From an uncultured Deferribacterales bacterium (GTDB taxonomy: Bacteria; Chrysiogenota; Deferribacteres; Deferribacterales; Mucispirillaceae): 64,000 bases of DNA. Position 1 is the stretch's first letter. Every line of letters begins with the position of its first letter. Under the pieces are notes generated by a model. That model had not been told where the DNA came from, did not search any database, and saw only the letters and a list, made by a program, of their open reading frames with translations. Shown piece by piece: positions 33,414-42,908 of the stretch. Both the position numbers and the translations under genes were made by a program. The DNA lies in contig CANTXF010000063.1 in NCBI GenBank assembly GCA_947853665.1, positions 16,674 to 80,673 of the forward strand. The letters run 5' to 3'.

Positions 33414-36400
33414 TCAGGCTTTCGCCACATTCACAAGGCAGGCTTTCGTTTCCTGTATCCAAGTGTTGGGATCGCCTGCGTCAATTGTGAGCAGGTTTGT
33501 GCTGGCGGCGGTGCTTAATCCCTTAAAGCCCCAGTTATAAGGCATCCAGACAACGGTTACCTCCTGACCGTTTATGATAAGGGTCTGTATCCTTTCGGTA
33601 ACCATGGCTTTCACCTGTATTTCCCCTCTGGCAGAACGCACGTTTACAGAGTCGCCGCCCTTTATTCCAAGCTTGGACGCCAATTTTACAGGAATCTCTA
33701 TAAACGTCTCCTTAACCAGCTCGTTAAGCCACGGTACGTTTCTCGTATACACTCCGCCGCACCAGTGCTCAGTTATGCTGGACGTACAAAGCACATAGGG
33801 GAATTCTCTCCTGTCGCCTATAAGCTGCATAGACGGCATACGTGGATACTTTAAGCACGGATTTATCTGAACAGACGGATGCAGTGCGTTATCGGCAGGG
33901 CTTTCTACAGGTTCGTAAAATTCGGGCATCGGTCCGTCTGCAGTGACGTACGACGTATCCCTGGGAGCGCCGGAGGGTTCCATATCCTGATATTTGGCCA
34001 AAAATAGTCTGCCTAAGCCTTCGCCAGACATTCTAAAGGGCCGCTGGCCGTTGGGGGTATCGGGACCGTCTGCCGCAGCGGGGACATCCGGCACATCGTA
34101 TCCAGCCCATTTGCCTGCGGCGGCATCCCACCAAACAAGTTTGTTCGCCTCGTCATACGGTTTACCTGTAGCGTCGCAGGAGGCTCTGTTATAGAGTATG
34201 CGCATATTGCCGGGCCAAGTCCAAGCATATTCAGGATAAAGCCCCAGGCCGGAAGGATCTGTACGGTTATTCCTCCGCTTGCAAAGGTTTTCTCCATTCA
34301 TAAAAATGCCTGAATAAAGCCAGTTGCCGGCAGAAGTAGTTCCGTCGTCTTTTTGGGCGGCGATGCCCGTTAACAATTTACCTGTTTTAAGGTCATAACC
34401 GTTTATTTCTTTCAGTACGGCTTCAGCCATATCCTGCTTAGGATAATCCCAAAAAGCTGCAAGTATACTTTCAGCGTTTTCCGATGGCTCGTTTCTGTAC
34501 ATGTCCCTGATTTTAGTGAAAATAAGGTCTATTATTTCCAAATCGCTTTTGGCAGCGCCCACCGGATCTATACCTGCGTAACGCCATTGAACCATGCGGC
34601 TTGAGTTTATCAGCGTACCTTCTTTTTCCAGAAAAGAAGCGGCGGGCAGGAAAATAACCTCCGTATTGACGGTTTTTGGATCGGTTCCCGGTTTCTCCCA
34701 GAAAGATGCGGTCTCCGTCATGAACGGATCGGCAACAACAAGGGTTTCCAGTCCGCAAAGCCCCTTATGAACCAGATTAAGGTTAGGGCTGGTTACCATA
34801 GGGTTCTGCCCCATTATGTACAGGAACTTCATTTTCCCTTCCGAAGCGGTTTCGAAGATTCTGTAAATAGAGTAGTTAGTGTTGGCGTTCATCTTAGGAA
34901 GCAGACCGTAAAGGTAATCGTTACTTGCGGACGCCTTATCCCCGTACCAGGCTTTAAGCAGATTTATAAAGAATTTGGCTCGGAAGGTACCATAACTTTT
35001 CGTCCATTCGGCCAGAGTCTGTTGTTTATGGGTGGGAGACGACAAATATCCCGGAAAATAGTTGAAGAGGAGAGCAAAATCTGTAGAACCCTGAACATTT
35101 GGCTCTCCACGCAGGGCGTTTATGCCGGTGCCCGGTTTTCCCATATATCCCAGAAGGAGCTGAAGCACGCCAAAACAACGTATATTCTGCACACCCACCG
35201 TGTGCTGGGTCATGCCAAGAGCGTACATAACGGTACCCGGGCCGTTTTTTGCGTACGTTTCGGCAATAAGTCTGATTTTCTCTTCGGGAATGCCAGTGAT
35301 CCCTGAAGCAGTTTTTATATCGTATCTGCTGAAATGCGCCTTCAGCTTGGAAAACACACAGGCCGGATCGTCGAGAGAAGCGGCTTTTAACGGTTTTCCG
35401 AAGCCGTCTAACCTGTAGCTCCAGGAGGATGAATCATATTTTTTATCCAACTCGTCATAGCCAGAAAACAAGCCTTCTGAAAAAGAAAAATCCTTATTGA
35501 TTAAGAGAAGAGCATTAGTATGGTTAAGAACAAAATCTTTGTCGTACAGGTTATTCTCAAGTACATAATTGATAACGCTCCCCAGAAAGGCTATATCGGT
35601 ACCAGGCCTTATCTGGGCGTGGATATCCGCTATTTTAGAAGTTCTCGTAAAGCGTGGATCCACATGTATTACGCAGGCACCGGCTTCCTTGGCTCTCATT
35701 ATCCATTTCATCGACATAGGATGGTTTTCTGCCGCGTTACTGCCTTCTATCAGTATGACTTTCGCATTTTTAAGGTCATTCCAACTGTTTGTCATGGCTC
35801 CGCGCCCAAAAGAGCCGGACAGAGCTGGAACCGTTGAACTATGACATAGTCTGGCCTGATGCTCCACATATACAAGCCCCAGCGTGCGGGCCATTTTTGC
35901 CATCAGGTAGCATTCTTCATTGTGTACCTGCGCGCCTCCCACAATGCTTGCCGCATCACACCGGTTTACCTGATAGGTTTTACCATTTTCGGTTTCAGCG
36001 GCCGTCCAGTGTTCATCCCTGGCTTTTTTCAAAGCTGCAGCCGTTCTTTCTATCGCCTCTTCCCAAGTTATTTCCTGCCACGAATCGCTTCCGGGCGCTC
36101 TATAGAGAGGGGTTTTTACACGCTCGCCGGAATTTGGTATTACTGACATTGAGGCGCCTTTGCTGCAAAGCCCCCCTTCGTTTACAATATGATCCGGGTC
36201 TCCTTCCAGGTTTATCAGTTTCCCTTCCTTAACATGGCAGATCATACCGCAACCGCATGCACAGAAAGTACATATTGAGGTATACTCTCTGGAACCTTCC
36301 AGTTTGAATTCTCTTGCGGCCGCTTTCGCTTCCCTCAAGTTAAAACCCAACCCGCCGAATGAAAGCCCGACTCCGGCCCCGGCAGCGCTTTTGAGAAAAC

Positions 36401-36419
36401 TTCTCCTATTAACTTTCAA
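33414..36419 (-). CDS. Formate dehydrogenase catalytic subunit, cysteine form
   Basis: The 1001-residue molybdopterin enzyme oxidises formate in the periplasm. It starts with TTG after AGGAGG and has a Tat signal (NRRSFLK) followed by a [4Fe-4S] motif at Cys50, 53, 57 and 85. The active-site residue, usually selenocysteine in FdnG, is Cys192 (codon TGT at 35844-35846) in QARLCHSS. The downstream FGRGAMTN, DPRFTRT and C-terminal dinucleotide-binding domain are intact. It leads the operon catalytic-fdhE-desulfurase-FeS-cytochrome b. Unlike E. coli FdnG, no in-frame TGA is needed. Confidence 0.95.
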   Translation of the reverse strand: MKVNRRSFLKSAAGAGVGLSFGGLGFNLREAKAAAREFKLEGSREYTSICTFCACGCGMICHVKEGKLINLEGDPDHIVNEGGLCSKGASMSVIPNSGERVKTPLYRAPGSDSWQEITWEEAIERTAAALKKARDEHWTAAETENGKTYQVNRCDAASIVGGAQVHNEECYLMAKMARTLGLVYVEHQARLCHSSTVPALSGSFGRGAMTNSWNDLKNAKVILIEGSNAAENHPMSMKWIMRAKEAGACVIHVDPRFTRTSKIADIHAQIRPGTDIAFLGSVINYVLENNLYDKDFVLNHTNALLLINKDFSFSEGLFSGYDELDKKYDSSSWSYRLDGFGKPLKAASLDDPACVFSKLKAHFSRYDIKTASGITGIPEEKIRLIAETYAKNGPGTVMYALGMTQHTVGVQNIRCFGVLQLLLGYMGKPGTGINALRGEPNVQGSTDFALLFNYFPGYLSSPTHKQQTLAEWTKSYGTFRAKFFINLLKAWYGDKASASNDYLYGLLPKMNANTNYSIYRIFETASEGKMKFLYIMGQNPMVTSPNLNLVHKGLCGLETLVVADPFMTETASFWEKPGTDPKTVNTEVIFLPAASFLEKEGTLINSSRMVQWRYAGIDPVGAAKSDLEIIDLIFTKIRDMYRNEPSENAESILAAFWDYPKQDMAEAVLKEINGYDLKTGKLLTGIAAQKDDGTTSAGNWLYSGIFMNGENLCKRRNNRTDPSGLGLYPEYAWTWPGNMRILYNRASCDATGKPYDEANKLVWWDAAAGKWAGYDVPDVPAAADGPDTPNGQRPFRMSGEGLGRLFLAKYQDMEPSGAPRDTSYVTADGPMPEFYEPVESPADNALHPSVQINPCLKYPRMPSMQLIGDRREFPYVLCTSSITEHWCGGVYTRNVPWLNELVKETFIEIPVKLASKLGIKGGDSVNVRSARGEIQVKAMVTERIQTLIINGQEVTVVWMPYNWGFKGLSTAASTNLLTIDAGDPNTWIQETKACLVNVAKA

Positions 36420-37181
36420 ATCAGCACCTCCTTACAAAGATTGCGGAACATTTATATGCCTCCTACCGGAAATCCCATAACTTTTCTCCGGCGAAGACGC
36501 TATCATTAATAGCCTATTCGATAATTATCCTCTCAAACCCGCTAAAAACCGATAAACTGATATTAAACGGCACTGCAGGCAACTTAACTATTTTCTATAT
36601 TTTTTATCTGAATATTAAATTGAAGGCAAGTACAAAATCATAACGGAGATTTAGTAGCTAAAATTGTAAATCATTTTGTATTTTCTTGATTTAACCCTTT
36701 ATTATAAATCAATTACATTAAACATAATCGAACTGTATTAAAGTATTAAAAATTTAGTTTTACTCAATTCTTTATATTTAAGTACAGCGTTCTATTTTTT
36801 ATGATGTTTTATTAGTCCCGATTCTTATGGTTTTTTTCAATTGAACGTATAATGTATATATAGAAAGAAATTTTTAACAATAGATTACACGACGGAAGCT
36901 AATTTTGTTAAGAGTCAATCAGATAATGTTTTTAATTTACCATGAGGGAGACGAATCTTTTTCTGCATTTTTAGGGAATCAAAACTCCTGCTGATAATAT
37001 GCCGTTAATGAATTTTTTTAACTTAGCTGCATTTCCTGCGCATATATATTAAATTTAAACTTATTTTTTTATTATATTTAATAAAAAAATATAATTATCG
37101 TTCTATAATCTTATAATAGATTGTGAAATAAGGCTTATTACAAAATCATCTTACACGTGACGGCCTCCGTGCGAGAGGCCG
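36420..37181. other. AT-rich gene-free region upstream of the fdh operon
   Basis: These 760 bp are far richer in A and T than the surroundings and contain no open frame of note. They should hold the fdh promoter. A TTGATTTA-N11-TAAATCAA inverted repeat lies at 36686-36712. A plus-strand TATAAT occurs at 36848, and a plus-oriented hairpin with T-run lies at the right end (37161). An unannotated small RNA is possible but not shown. Confidence 0.5.
36686..36712. promoter_or_regulatory. Inverted repeat, possible operator for the fdh operon
   Basis: TTGATTTA and TAAATCAA form perfect 8-bp arms separated by 11 bp. The arms begin like FNR half-sites (TTGAT/ATCAA), but the spacing is too wide for FNR. 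Chance is possible in such AT-rich DNA. Confidence 0.3.
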
Positions 37182-37195
37182 CTATTTTTTTATTG
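37161..37195 (+). terminator. Hairpin with T-run oriented on the plus strand
   Basis: CGGCCTC and GAGGCCG form a 7-bp stem followed by CTATTTTTTTATT. The T-run lies to the right, inside the 3' end of the minus-strand transglycosylase gene, so the terminator faces a plus-strand transcript. On the minus strand no T-run follows. Confidence 0.55.
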
Positions 37196-38867
37196 ATAGT
37201 ATTTTTCCCGCCTGTATGCCGTGGCCGGAAAGGTTATTTTCCGCCATTATGGCGTCTACCGTAGTGCCGAACTTTCTGGCTATGCTCCAGAGAGAATCCC
37301 CGGAACGTACTTTATATTTGCCTCCCCTGGGTACGGAGGCCGTGCTTTTTGCCGGGCGGCGCGAAGCGGTTTTGACGGCCGCCCTTCCGGAGCTGGAAGC
37401 GCCTTCGGACACCACAAGCTGCTGCCCCGGAAATATCCTGCTTGCCCTTACGTTGGGATTGAGCCTCTGAAGATCCGCAAGGCGCATATTGTGCCTGTGG
37501 GCGATATGTATAAAGGTATCTCCCCGTTTTACTTTATAATATTTGGGAGCAAGACCGGCGAGAATCGATGAAAATTCCGCGTCCACGGAGGGCTTCGTAA
37601 CCCCCTCTATGGGTATGAAAAGGGGCCTTGCGGCAAATACCGTGTCATATTTGAGGCCGTTTACCCTCTTTACCGCCGCCGCCGTGCTTTTAGTTTTCTT
37701 TGCCACGGAGGCTATCTTTTCTCCCTGGGAGGCGTAATATATTCTGTACATCGCCCTTTCCTCCGGAGAAGCCTCCCTTAAAAGCGCCGCGGCTTTTTCC
37801 TCCATGCCGTAAGGCACGCGGATTTTATATTCTCCCGGCGGGGTTATAGGCAGCTTTAAGGCGGGGTTAAGCTCTCTTAAGGCGGAGCTTTCCACGCCCA
37901 GCTTTTCGGAGAGCCAGTATATATTGGTCTGGCTTGGAACCGTAACAGTGGCGTAAAGCAAGGGCACGCCTGCGGGAGGCGTAAAATCGTATTTAAGATA
38001 GTTCTTATATATTATCAGCTGGGCAAGGAATTTAGGTACGTAGTCCCTGGTTTCCAGCTTAAGGGTGTATCTGTTTTTAGATATTTTAAAAAAGTCTCTC
38101 GTTTCGTGCTTCTTCGTGGCTCTTGCTATTTTTCCCGGCCCGGCGTTATAGGCCGCAAGGGCCAGATACCAATCTCCGAAGCGGGCGTAAAGAGCTTTAA
38201 GATACCTGGCCGCCGCATAGGTCGCTTTCTCGAAATCCCTGCGTTCGTCGACCCAGAAGTTTGTTTCCATGCCGTACAGCTTGCCTGTGCTTGGTATAAA
38301 CTGCCACATACCGGCCGCCCCCGCGTGAGAAACGGCGTGAGTGTTAAAGCCGCTTTCGGTAAAGGCAAGCACCACAAGATCCGTAGGCAGCCCCTCCTTT
38401 ATAAAAATATCCCTGACGAGATACATATATTTATTTGAGCGGTCAAGCCAGGCCTGTGTGGTTTTCGGCACCCGCTCGGTAAAATATTTTATATAAGCGG
38501 ATACTCTCGAAGTCATGGCCATAGGAATATTGAATTCTTTGAATTCTTCATAATACTCGCCATTTTCGCTCTGCTCCCCGGCGGAAAAGGGCGCGCATAT
38601 ATCCATATCGGGAGAAGGGAGTATGCTTTCATCCAGAAATGCCTCCGTCTCGTCGGCGAATTCGTCTCCGGCGGCGTTTATTATTTCCGCCTCCCTGTCT
38701 TCTTCGTAGGCGCCTCCGGCGGCGGCAAGAATCTCCCATGCGGCAGGCTCCGCGGCCTGACGCCCCTTTCCGAACGCGCCCGTTTCCTGCATTTTACCCG
38801 CGCATGAGGAAGTTATAATGGCGGCGGCCGCTAAGACCGCCGCTAACGCTGCTTTATGAAAAATCAT
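37182..38867 (-). CDS. MltD-like lytic transglycosylase with LysM repeats
   Basis: This murein hydrolase cleaves glycan strands. The 561-residue product has a signal peptide with lipobox-type SSC (Cys22), an SLT domain with the catalytic Glu in LAFTESGFN, then GAAGMWQFIPSTGKLYG and LALAAYNAGPGKI. At least two LysM repeats follow (YKVKRGDTFIHIAHRHNM and YKVRSGDSLWSIARKFG), which bind peptidoglycan. Length and order match MltD. It begins 9 bp after the upstream lipoprotein gene. AGAGGACGG precedes the start. Confidence 0.92.
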   Translation of the reverse strand: MIFHKAALAAVLAAAAIITSSCAGKMQETGAFGKGRQAAEPAAWEILAAAGGAYEEDREAEIINAAGDEFADETEAFLDESILPSPDMDICAPFSAGEQSENGEYYEEFKEFNIPMAMTSRVSAYIKYFTERVPKTTQAWLDRSNKYMYLVRDIFIKEGLPTDLVVLAFTESGFNTHAVSHAGAAGMWQFIPSTGKLYGMETNFWVDERRDFEKATYAAARYLKALYARFGDWYLALAAYNAGPGKIARATKKHETRDFFKISKNRYTLKLETRDYVPKFLAQLIIYKNYLKYDFTPPAGVPLLYATVTVPSQTNIYWLSEKLGVESSALRELNPALKLPITPPGEYKIRVPYGMEEKAAALLREASPEERAMYRIYYASQGEKIASVAKKTKSTAAAVKRVNGLKYDTVFAARPLFIPIEGVTKPSVDAEFSSILAGLAPKYYKVKRGDTFIHIAHRHNMRLADLQRLNPNVRASRIFPGQQLVVSEGASSSGRAAVKTASRRPAKSTASVPRGGKYKVRSGDSLWSIARKFGTTVDAIMAENNLSGHGIQAGKILSIKK

Positions 38868-38876
38868 TCCGTCCTC

Positions 38877-40487
38877 TTATTCGGTTTCCGTACCGGCGGC
38901 TTCTTCCTGCCGCGGCTTCACGGTTTCGTATTTTATTTCCGTAACGTCGAGCTTTCTGCCTATCTTATACAGGCCGATATTTCTGTAAGCCGCGCCGTCC
39001 ACAAAGCCGCTTATGTTGCTTAAAAACCTGTCTCCATCAGCAGGCTCCGTAAGGGAGTTAAGATATACAACCGCGTCGTAGCCCAATATGTTGCTTAAAT
39101 TCATCGGATTTCCGAAAAACGCCTCGTAGCCCAGGTTTATCTCGTCGAACTTTTTATTGTTTACAAGCTGTACGGGCGTCAGCACATACACGTCTCTGAA
39201 ATATCTGCCGTATTCGTTTTTAAGGTTGGTTCCCGACAGCGAGCTTACTATAAGCATTATTCTCTGGTTTTTATCGTTTTGCAGAAACTTGGCCACGGGG
39301 ACGAAATTAACTATTTCCTCCTCGGAGCCGATACCCGCCATAAGGACGTTCCCCTTTCCCGCGCCCTCAAGAAAGCTCCTGAGCTGGGCCTGGAAAGAAG
39401 GGTTGTCATAGTTCAGCACCCTTGTCTTTACTTTTGAAGGGTCGTACTGCTCGGCCATATATTTTGCGTACCCTATTTTACTGTTCGGAGCGCAGATGAC
39501 CACTCTGCTTATGCCTTCGTTGCTTTTAAGAGATGCTGCCGTAAGGACGAGACCGCTCCAGTCCGTGCCGAAGGCCACCGCCTGACCGCCGGCCTTTATT
39601 TCCGCCCTGGTAAGATCCACGACGACGGAATCTTCGTCCATGTCCGCCGCCGCTTCCTCCGAAACGGAGTTTACGGTAAAGGATGTTTTAAGGTCGCTTA
39701 TGGCGAAAATCATTCCCTGGACCATTTCGCTCATAACGTCTCCGCCGGTTACGTTTATTTCCGCGTTTTTCTCCACGGCCGCTTCGGGCTCCGGCAGCGC
39801 CGCGGGCGCTTCCGCCCCGCCTATGCCCATGGCTTTAAGGTATTCCTCATAAGTCATGCCCTCGGTACCCGTTTCGGTTATATTATCCGCCGGGCTCCCC
39901 GCCTCTTCCCCGGTCTGGGAAGCGGTTTCGGGCACTATCTCAGTAACGCCTGAAACCGGCATTTTAAATTTTTCCTCGGCGCATACGGAAGGGTCCTCCC
40001 CTGCTTTAAGGGTTCTTCCCACGTTCAGACAGTATATTTTCAGGGTGCGTATATAGGTGTCGTCCCTGTCGAGAGAAAGTATTTTATCTTTAATTTTTTC
40101 CGCGCCGGCCTCGTCATTTTCGCTTAAAAGAGCCTCCATTTTCCACAGCAAGCCGAATATGCGCATCTGCGGATCAAGATCGGAGCTGTTATAGCTTTTT
40201 TCGATAAGCAGCCTGCCGAAATTTTTATCCCCGTGGCGCAGATAATTTATCCCTAAAAGCAGCGTGGCCGGAGCGGACACTCTGCCGTCGGAAGAAGCCA
40301 TAAAACCCCGGAGCTTAACGATGTCCGCATTTTCAAGACGCTTCGCCGCGTAATACTCCGGGTAAAAGGATTCCCCCGTTCCGCCGCCTCCAAGGCCTGC
40401 GCAGCCGGAAACGGCCATAATAAGACTAGCGAGAAATAACGCAGTAAGTGCGCGTAAATGGTTTTTCGATACGGATGGTTTCCACAT
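38877..40487 (-). CDS. Large periplasmic lipoprotein, LpoA-like fold (tentative)
   Basis: The 536-residue product has a lipobox VSGC (Cys29). The first 170 residues look like helical repeats, then comes an acidic Ala/Pro/Glu linker and a C-terminal domain with alternating strands and helices like a periplasmic-binding fold, as in LpoA-type activators of penicillin-binding proteins. This is fold resemblance only. A D/E-X-N-X-S/T sequon, EINVT at Asn245, lies in the linker. Its first 62 bp overlap the end of rsmG in another frame. It adjoins an MltD-like hydrolase, supporting a cell-wall role. Confidence 0.65.
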   Translation of the reverse strand: MWKPSVSKNHLRALTALFLASLIMAVSGCAGLGGGGTGESFYPEYYAAKRLENADIVKLRGFMASSDGRVSAPATLLLGINYLRHGDKNFGRLLIEKSYNSSDLDPQMRIFGLLWKMEALLSENDEAGAEKIKDKILSLDRDDTYIRTLKIYCLNVGRTLKAGEDPSVCAEEKFKMPVSGVTEIVPETASQTGEEAGSPADNITETGTEGMTYEEYLKAMGIGGAEAPAALPEPEAAVEKNAEINVTGGDVMSEMVQGMIFAISDLKTSFTVNSVSEEAAADMDEDSVVVDLTRAEIKAGGQAVAFGTDWSGLVLTAASLKSNEGISRVVICAPNSKIGYAKYMAEQYDPSKVKTRVLNYDNPSFQAQLRSFLEGAGKGNVLMAGIGSEEEIVNFVPVAKFLQNDKNQRIMLIVSSLSGTNLKNEYGRYFRDVYVLTPVQLVNNKKFDEINLGYEAFFGNPMNLSNILGYDAVVYLNSLTEPADGDRFLSNISGFVDGAAYRNIGLYKIGRKLDVTEIKYETVKPRQEEAAGTETE

Positions 40488-41016
40488 TCATATTCCCCGT
40501 GTTAAGCAGAGCGGCCGCCTCGGCAAGCTCCGCCATAGTTTTTTCCCCTTTGTAAAGCACCCAGTCCGTGCCGGGCCGCGAGATATTAAGGGTGTATTTC
40601 AGCAAATCCTTTACAGGGCTTACCCCTCTTGCGGTAATGGTGGCAAAGGCCCGCCCCTTTACCGCCTCCGCCCTGCAGTTAAGCACTTCAATATTTTTAA
40701 GCCCCAGCTTTTCGGCCGCGCTTATGAGAAATTTACACTTTTTCCCGATACTTTCAATAAGAGATACGGATAAGCCGGGATAGAATATAGCTAAAACAAT
40801 TCCCGGAAAACCGCCGCCGCTTCCTATGTCGGCAAGGGGGCTTCTGGGCGCCCCATGTACTGCGAAATAGTAAACGCTGTCCAGGTAATGCTTTATATAA
40901 AAATCATCCCTGTCTTTAACGGCGGTCAGATTTATGGGGCTTTCCGCGTGAAGCCTGTAAAAAGCCTCCAGCTTTTCGTCTATTTCCGGCGTTGTTTCTA
41001 CAAGTCCGCAAAGCAT
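40426..41016 (-). CDS. rsmG: 16S rRNA m7G527 methyltransferase
   Basis: RsmG (GidB) methylates N7 of G527 in 16S rRNA. The 196-residue product has the SAM motif ADIGSGGGFPGIVLAI, the NLTAV segment near the N-terminus and ARGVSPVKDLLKY after the core. Its start codon overlaps the mnmG stop, a common mnmG-rsmG pairing. Unusually, its last 62 bp also encode the signal peptide of the next lipoprotein in a different frame. Confidence 0.95.
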   Translation of the reverse strand: MLCGLVETTPEIDEKLEAFYRLHAESPINLTAVKDRDDFYIKHYLDSVYYFAVHGAPRSPLADIGSGGGFPGIVLAIFYPGLSVSLIESIGKKCKFLISAAEKLGLKNIEVLNCRAEAVKGRAFATITARGVSPVKDLLKYTLNISRPGTDWVLYKGEKTMAELAEAAALLNTGNMNVETIRIEKPFTRTYCVISR

Positions 41017-42878
41017 CAGTTCTTCCCCGCTTTTTTTAAGGCTACGTCAAGTATGGCCGCGGCGGCAAGGCTCATCCCCGGTATCCTGAGAGCCTGCCCG
41101 AGAGTGGACGGACGTATTTTTTCAAGTTTTTCCGCGTATTCCCGGCGAAGCCCCGCAATGCCATCGTAGCTGAAATCAGCCGGTATTTTCCTTTTTTCAA
41201 GTCTTGCGAACCTGGCCACGTCCTCATTCTGCTTAGCTATATAGCCGGAATATTTTATCATAGTTTCAGCCTGAAGGGCGGCTCTGCCTTCCAGCTTTCC
41301 AAGCCCCATTTTTTTCAGCATATCGTAAGAGCCTTCCGGCCTTTTCAGAAAATCGTAAGCGCTCTGCCCCCGGTTCATATATACGCCCTCTTTTTCGAGA
41401 ACGGCCCTGTTTCCGGCGTTCAGCTTTACGGAAACGCTTTTAAGCCTTTCTATTTCTTTTTCCACGGACGCTTTTTCCTCGCTGAAGCGCTTGTAGCGCT
41501 TTTCACTTATAAGACCAAGACGCCGCCCGTAATCCAGCAGGCGGTATTCCGCGTTGTCCTCCCGCAGGCGAAGCCTGTATTCTCCTCTGGAGGTAAACAT
41601 CCTGTACGGCTCGTCTATGCCTTTTGTAACCAGATCGTCCGTAAGGACGCCTATATAGCTTTCATCCCGTCCGAGAGTGAAAGGCTCCCTGCCGTCAAGG
41701 GAAAGCACCGCATTTACCCCGGCCATAAAGCCCTGAACGGCCGCTTCCTCATAACCGCTTGTGCCGTTTATCTGCCCGGCGAAATAAAGCCCTTTAACCT
41801 TTTTCGTTTCGTAGGAGGAGTAAAGGCCAGTAGGCTGAAAGCCCTCGTATTCTATGGCGTATGCCGGCCGGGTAAACCGGCAGTTTTCAAGGCCCTCTAT
41901 GGTTCTGTAAGCCGCAAGCTGCACGTCCACCGGCAGGGACGTGGAAAACCCGTTGGGATATACCTCTCCCGAGGCCTCTCCTTCCGGCTCCAGAATAATC
42001 TGGTGGCGGCTCCTGTCTGGAAATTTCGTTACCTTATCCTCCATAGACGGGCAGTATCTTGGCCCTATCCCTTTATCCGCGGAGGAATAATAAAGGCTTC
42101 TGGAAAGGTTTTCTCTTACTATCCGGTGAGTTTCCTCATTGGTGTAGGCTGACCAGCACCTACCTTCAAGAGGCGGCAGTTTTTCCGTCTCGAAGGAAAA
42201 GGGTCTTTTATCCCCGCCGGTATCGTAAGGCGCAAGCCGCGAATAATCAATGCTGTCGGCGCGCAGCCTTGCGGGGGTGCCGGTTTTAAGCCTTACGGCC
42301 TCGAACCCCAGAAGCGCAAGAGAATCGGAAAGCTCCACGGAAGCCGGTTCGTATGCCCTGCCCCCTTCCTGAAAAGAAGCGCCTATATATATTTTCCCTT
42401 TAAGGAACGTGCCGGAGCATATTATGGTTTTTCCGCCGTAAAAGGTCTGTCCGCAAAGAGTTTTTACTCCCGCGGCAGCTCCGTTTTCCGTAATAATATC
42501 CGATACCACGGCCTGCTTAACGTCAAGGCCCCGTTGGTTCAAAAGGGTTTCGGTCATTCTGTAAGCGTATTTCGCTTTATCCGCCTGAGCCCGGCTGCTT
42601 TGGGCGGCAGCCCCTTTGCGCATATTAAGCACGTTAAGCTGAATACAGGACGCGTCGATATTTTTTGCCATCTCTCCGCCAAGAGCGTCCAAATCCTTAA
42701 CAAGATTGCCCTTTGCCAGCCCCCCTATGGCCGGGTTGCAGCTCATTGCGGCAATTTTATCCATACTTATGGTCAGCAGCAGAACGGAAGCGCCCATCCG
42801 GGCGGAAGCAAGAGCCGCCTCGCAGCCTGCGTGCCCGCCGCCGACGATTATCACGTCGTATGTTTTGCTGAAATTCAT
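41016..42878 (-). CDS. mnmG: tRNA U34 carboxymethylaminomethyltransferase MnmG, copy 1
   Basis: MnmG works with MnmE to form cmnm5U34 in tRNA, using FAD, NADH and methylene-THF. The 620-residue product keeps GGGHAGCEAA for FAD, Cys47 in MSCNPAIGG, the catalytic GPRYCPSMEDK cysteine and RLKTGTPAR. It departs from the usual KGPAV with KGAAA. About 78 of the first 100 residues match the tandem copy by eye, so the two are old paralogues rather than a recent duplication. Its stop overlaps rsmG. A perfect parS lies 15 bp upstream. Confidence 0.93.
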   Translation of the reverse strand: MNFSKTYDVIIVGGGHAGCEAALASARMGASVLLLTISMDKIAAMSCNPAIGGLAKGNLVKDLDALGGEMAKNIDASCIQLNVLNMRKGAAAQSSRAQADKAKYAYRMTETLLNQRGLDVKQAVVSDIITENGAAAGVKTLCGQTFYGGKTIICSGTFLKGKIYIGASFQEGGRAYEPASVELSDSLALLGFEAVRLKTGTPARLRADSIDYSRLAPYDTGGDKRPFSFETEKLPPLEGRCWSAYTNEETHRIVRENLSRSLYYSSADKGIGPRYCPSMEDKVTKFPDRSRHQIILEPEGEASGEVYPNGFSTSLPVDVQLAAYRTIEGLENCRFTRPAYAIEYEGFQPTGLYSSYETKKVKGLYFAGQINGTSGYEEAAVQGFMAGVNAVLSLDGREPFTLGRDESYIGVLTDDLVTKGIDEPYRMFTSRGEYRLRLREDNAEYRLLDYGRRLGLISEKRYKRFSEEKASVEKEIERLKSVSVKLNAGNRAVLEKEGVYMNRGQSAYDFLKRPEGSYDMLKKMGLGKLEGRAALQAETMIKYSGYIAKQNEDVARFARLEKRKIPADFSYDGIAGLRREYAEKLEKIRPSTLGQALRIPGMSLAAAAILDVALKKAGKN

Positions 42879-42892
42879 TTTATATAATTCCG

Positions 42893-42908
42893 TGTTTCAC
42901 GTGAAACA
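42893..42908. promoter_or_regulatory. parS site 1
   Basis: TGTTTCACGTGAAACA is the exact 16-bp consensus parS recognised by chromosomal ParB proteins. It lies between the two mnmG genes. Confidence 0.93.

Noticed and set aside
35844..35846. Selenocysteine codon in formate dehydrogenase
   Set aside because: The codon is TGT, so cysteine is encoded and the frame has no internal TGA.
36420..37181. tRNA or known RNA gene in the AT-rich desert
   Set aside because: No cloverleaf or T-loop motif was found by eye.
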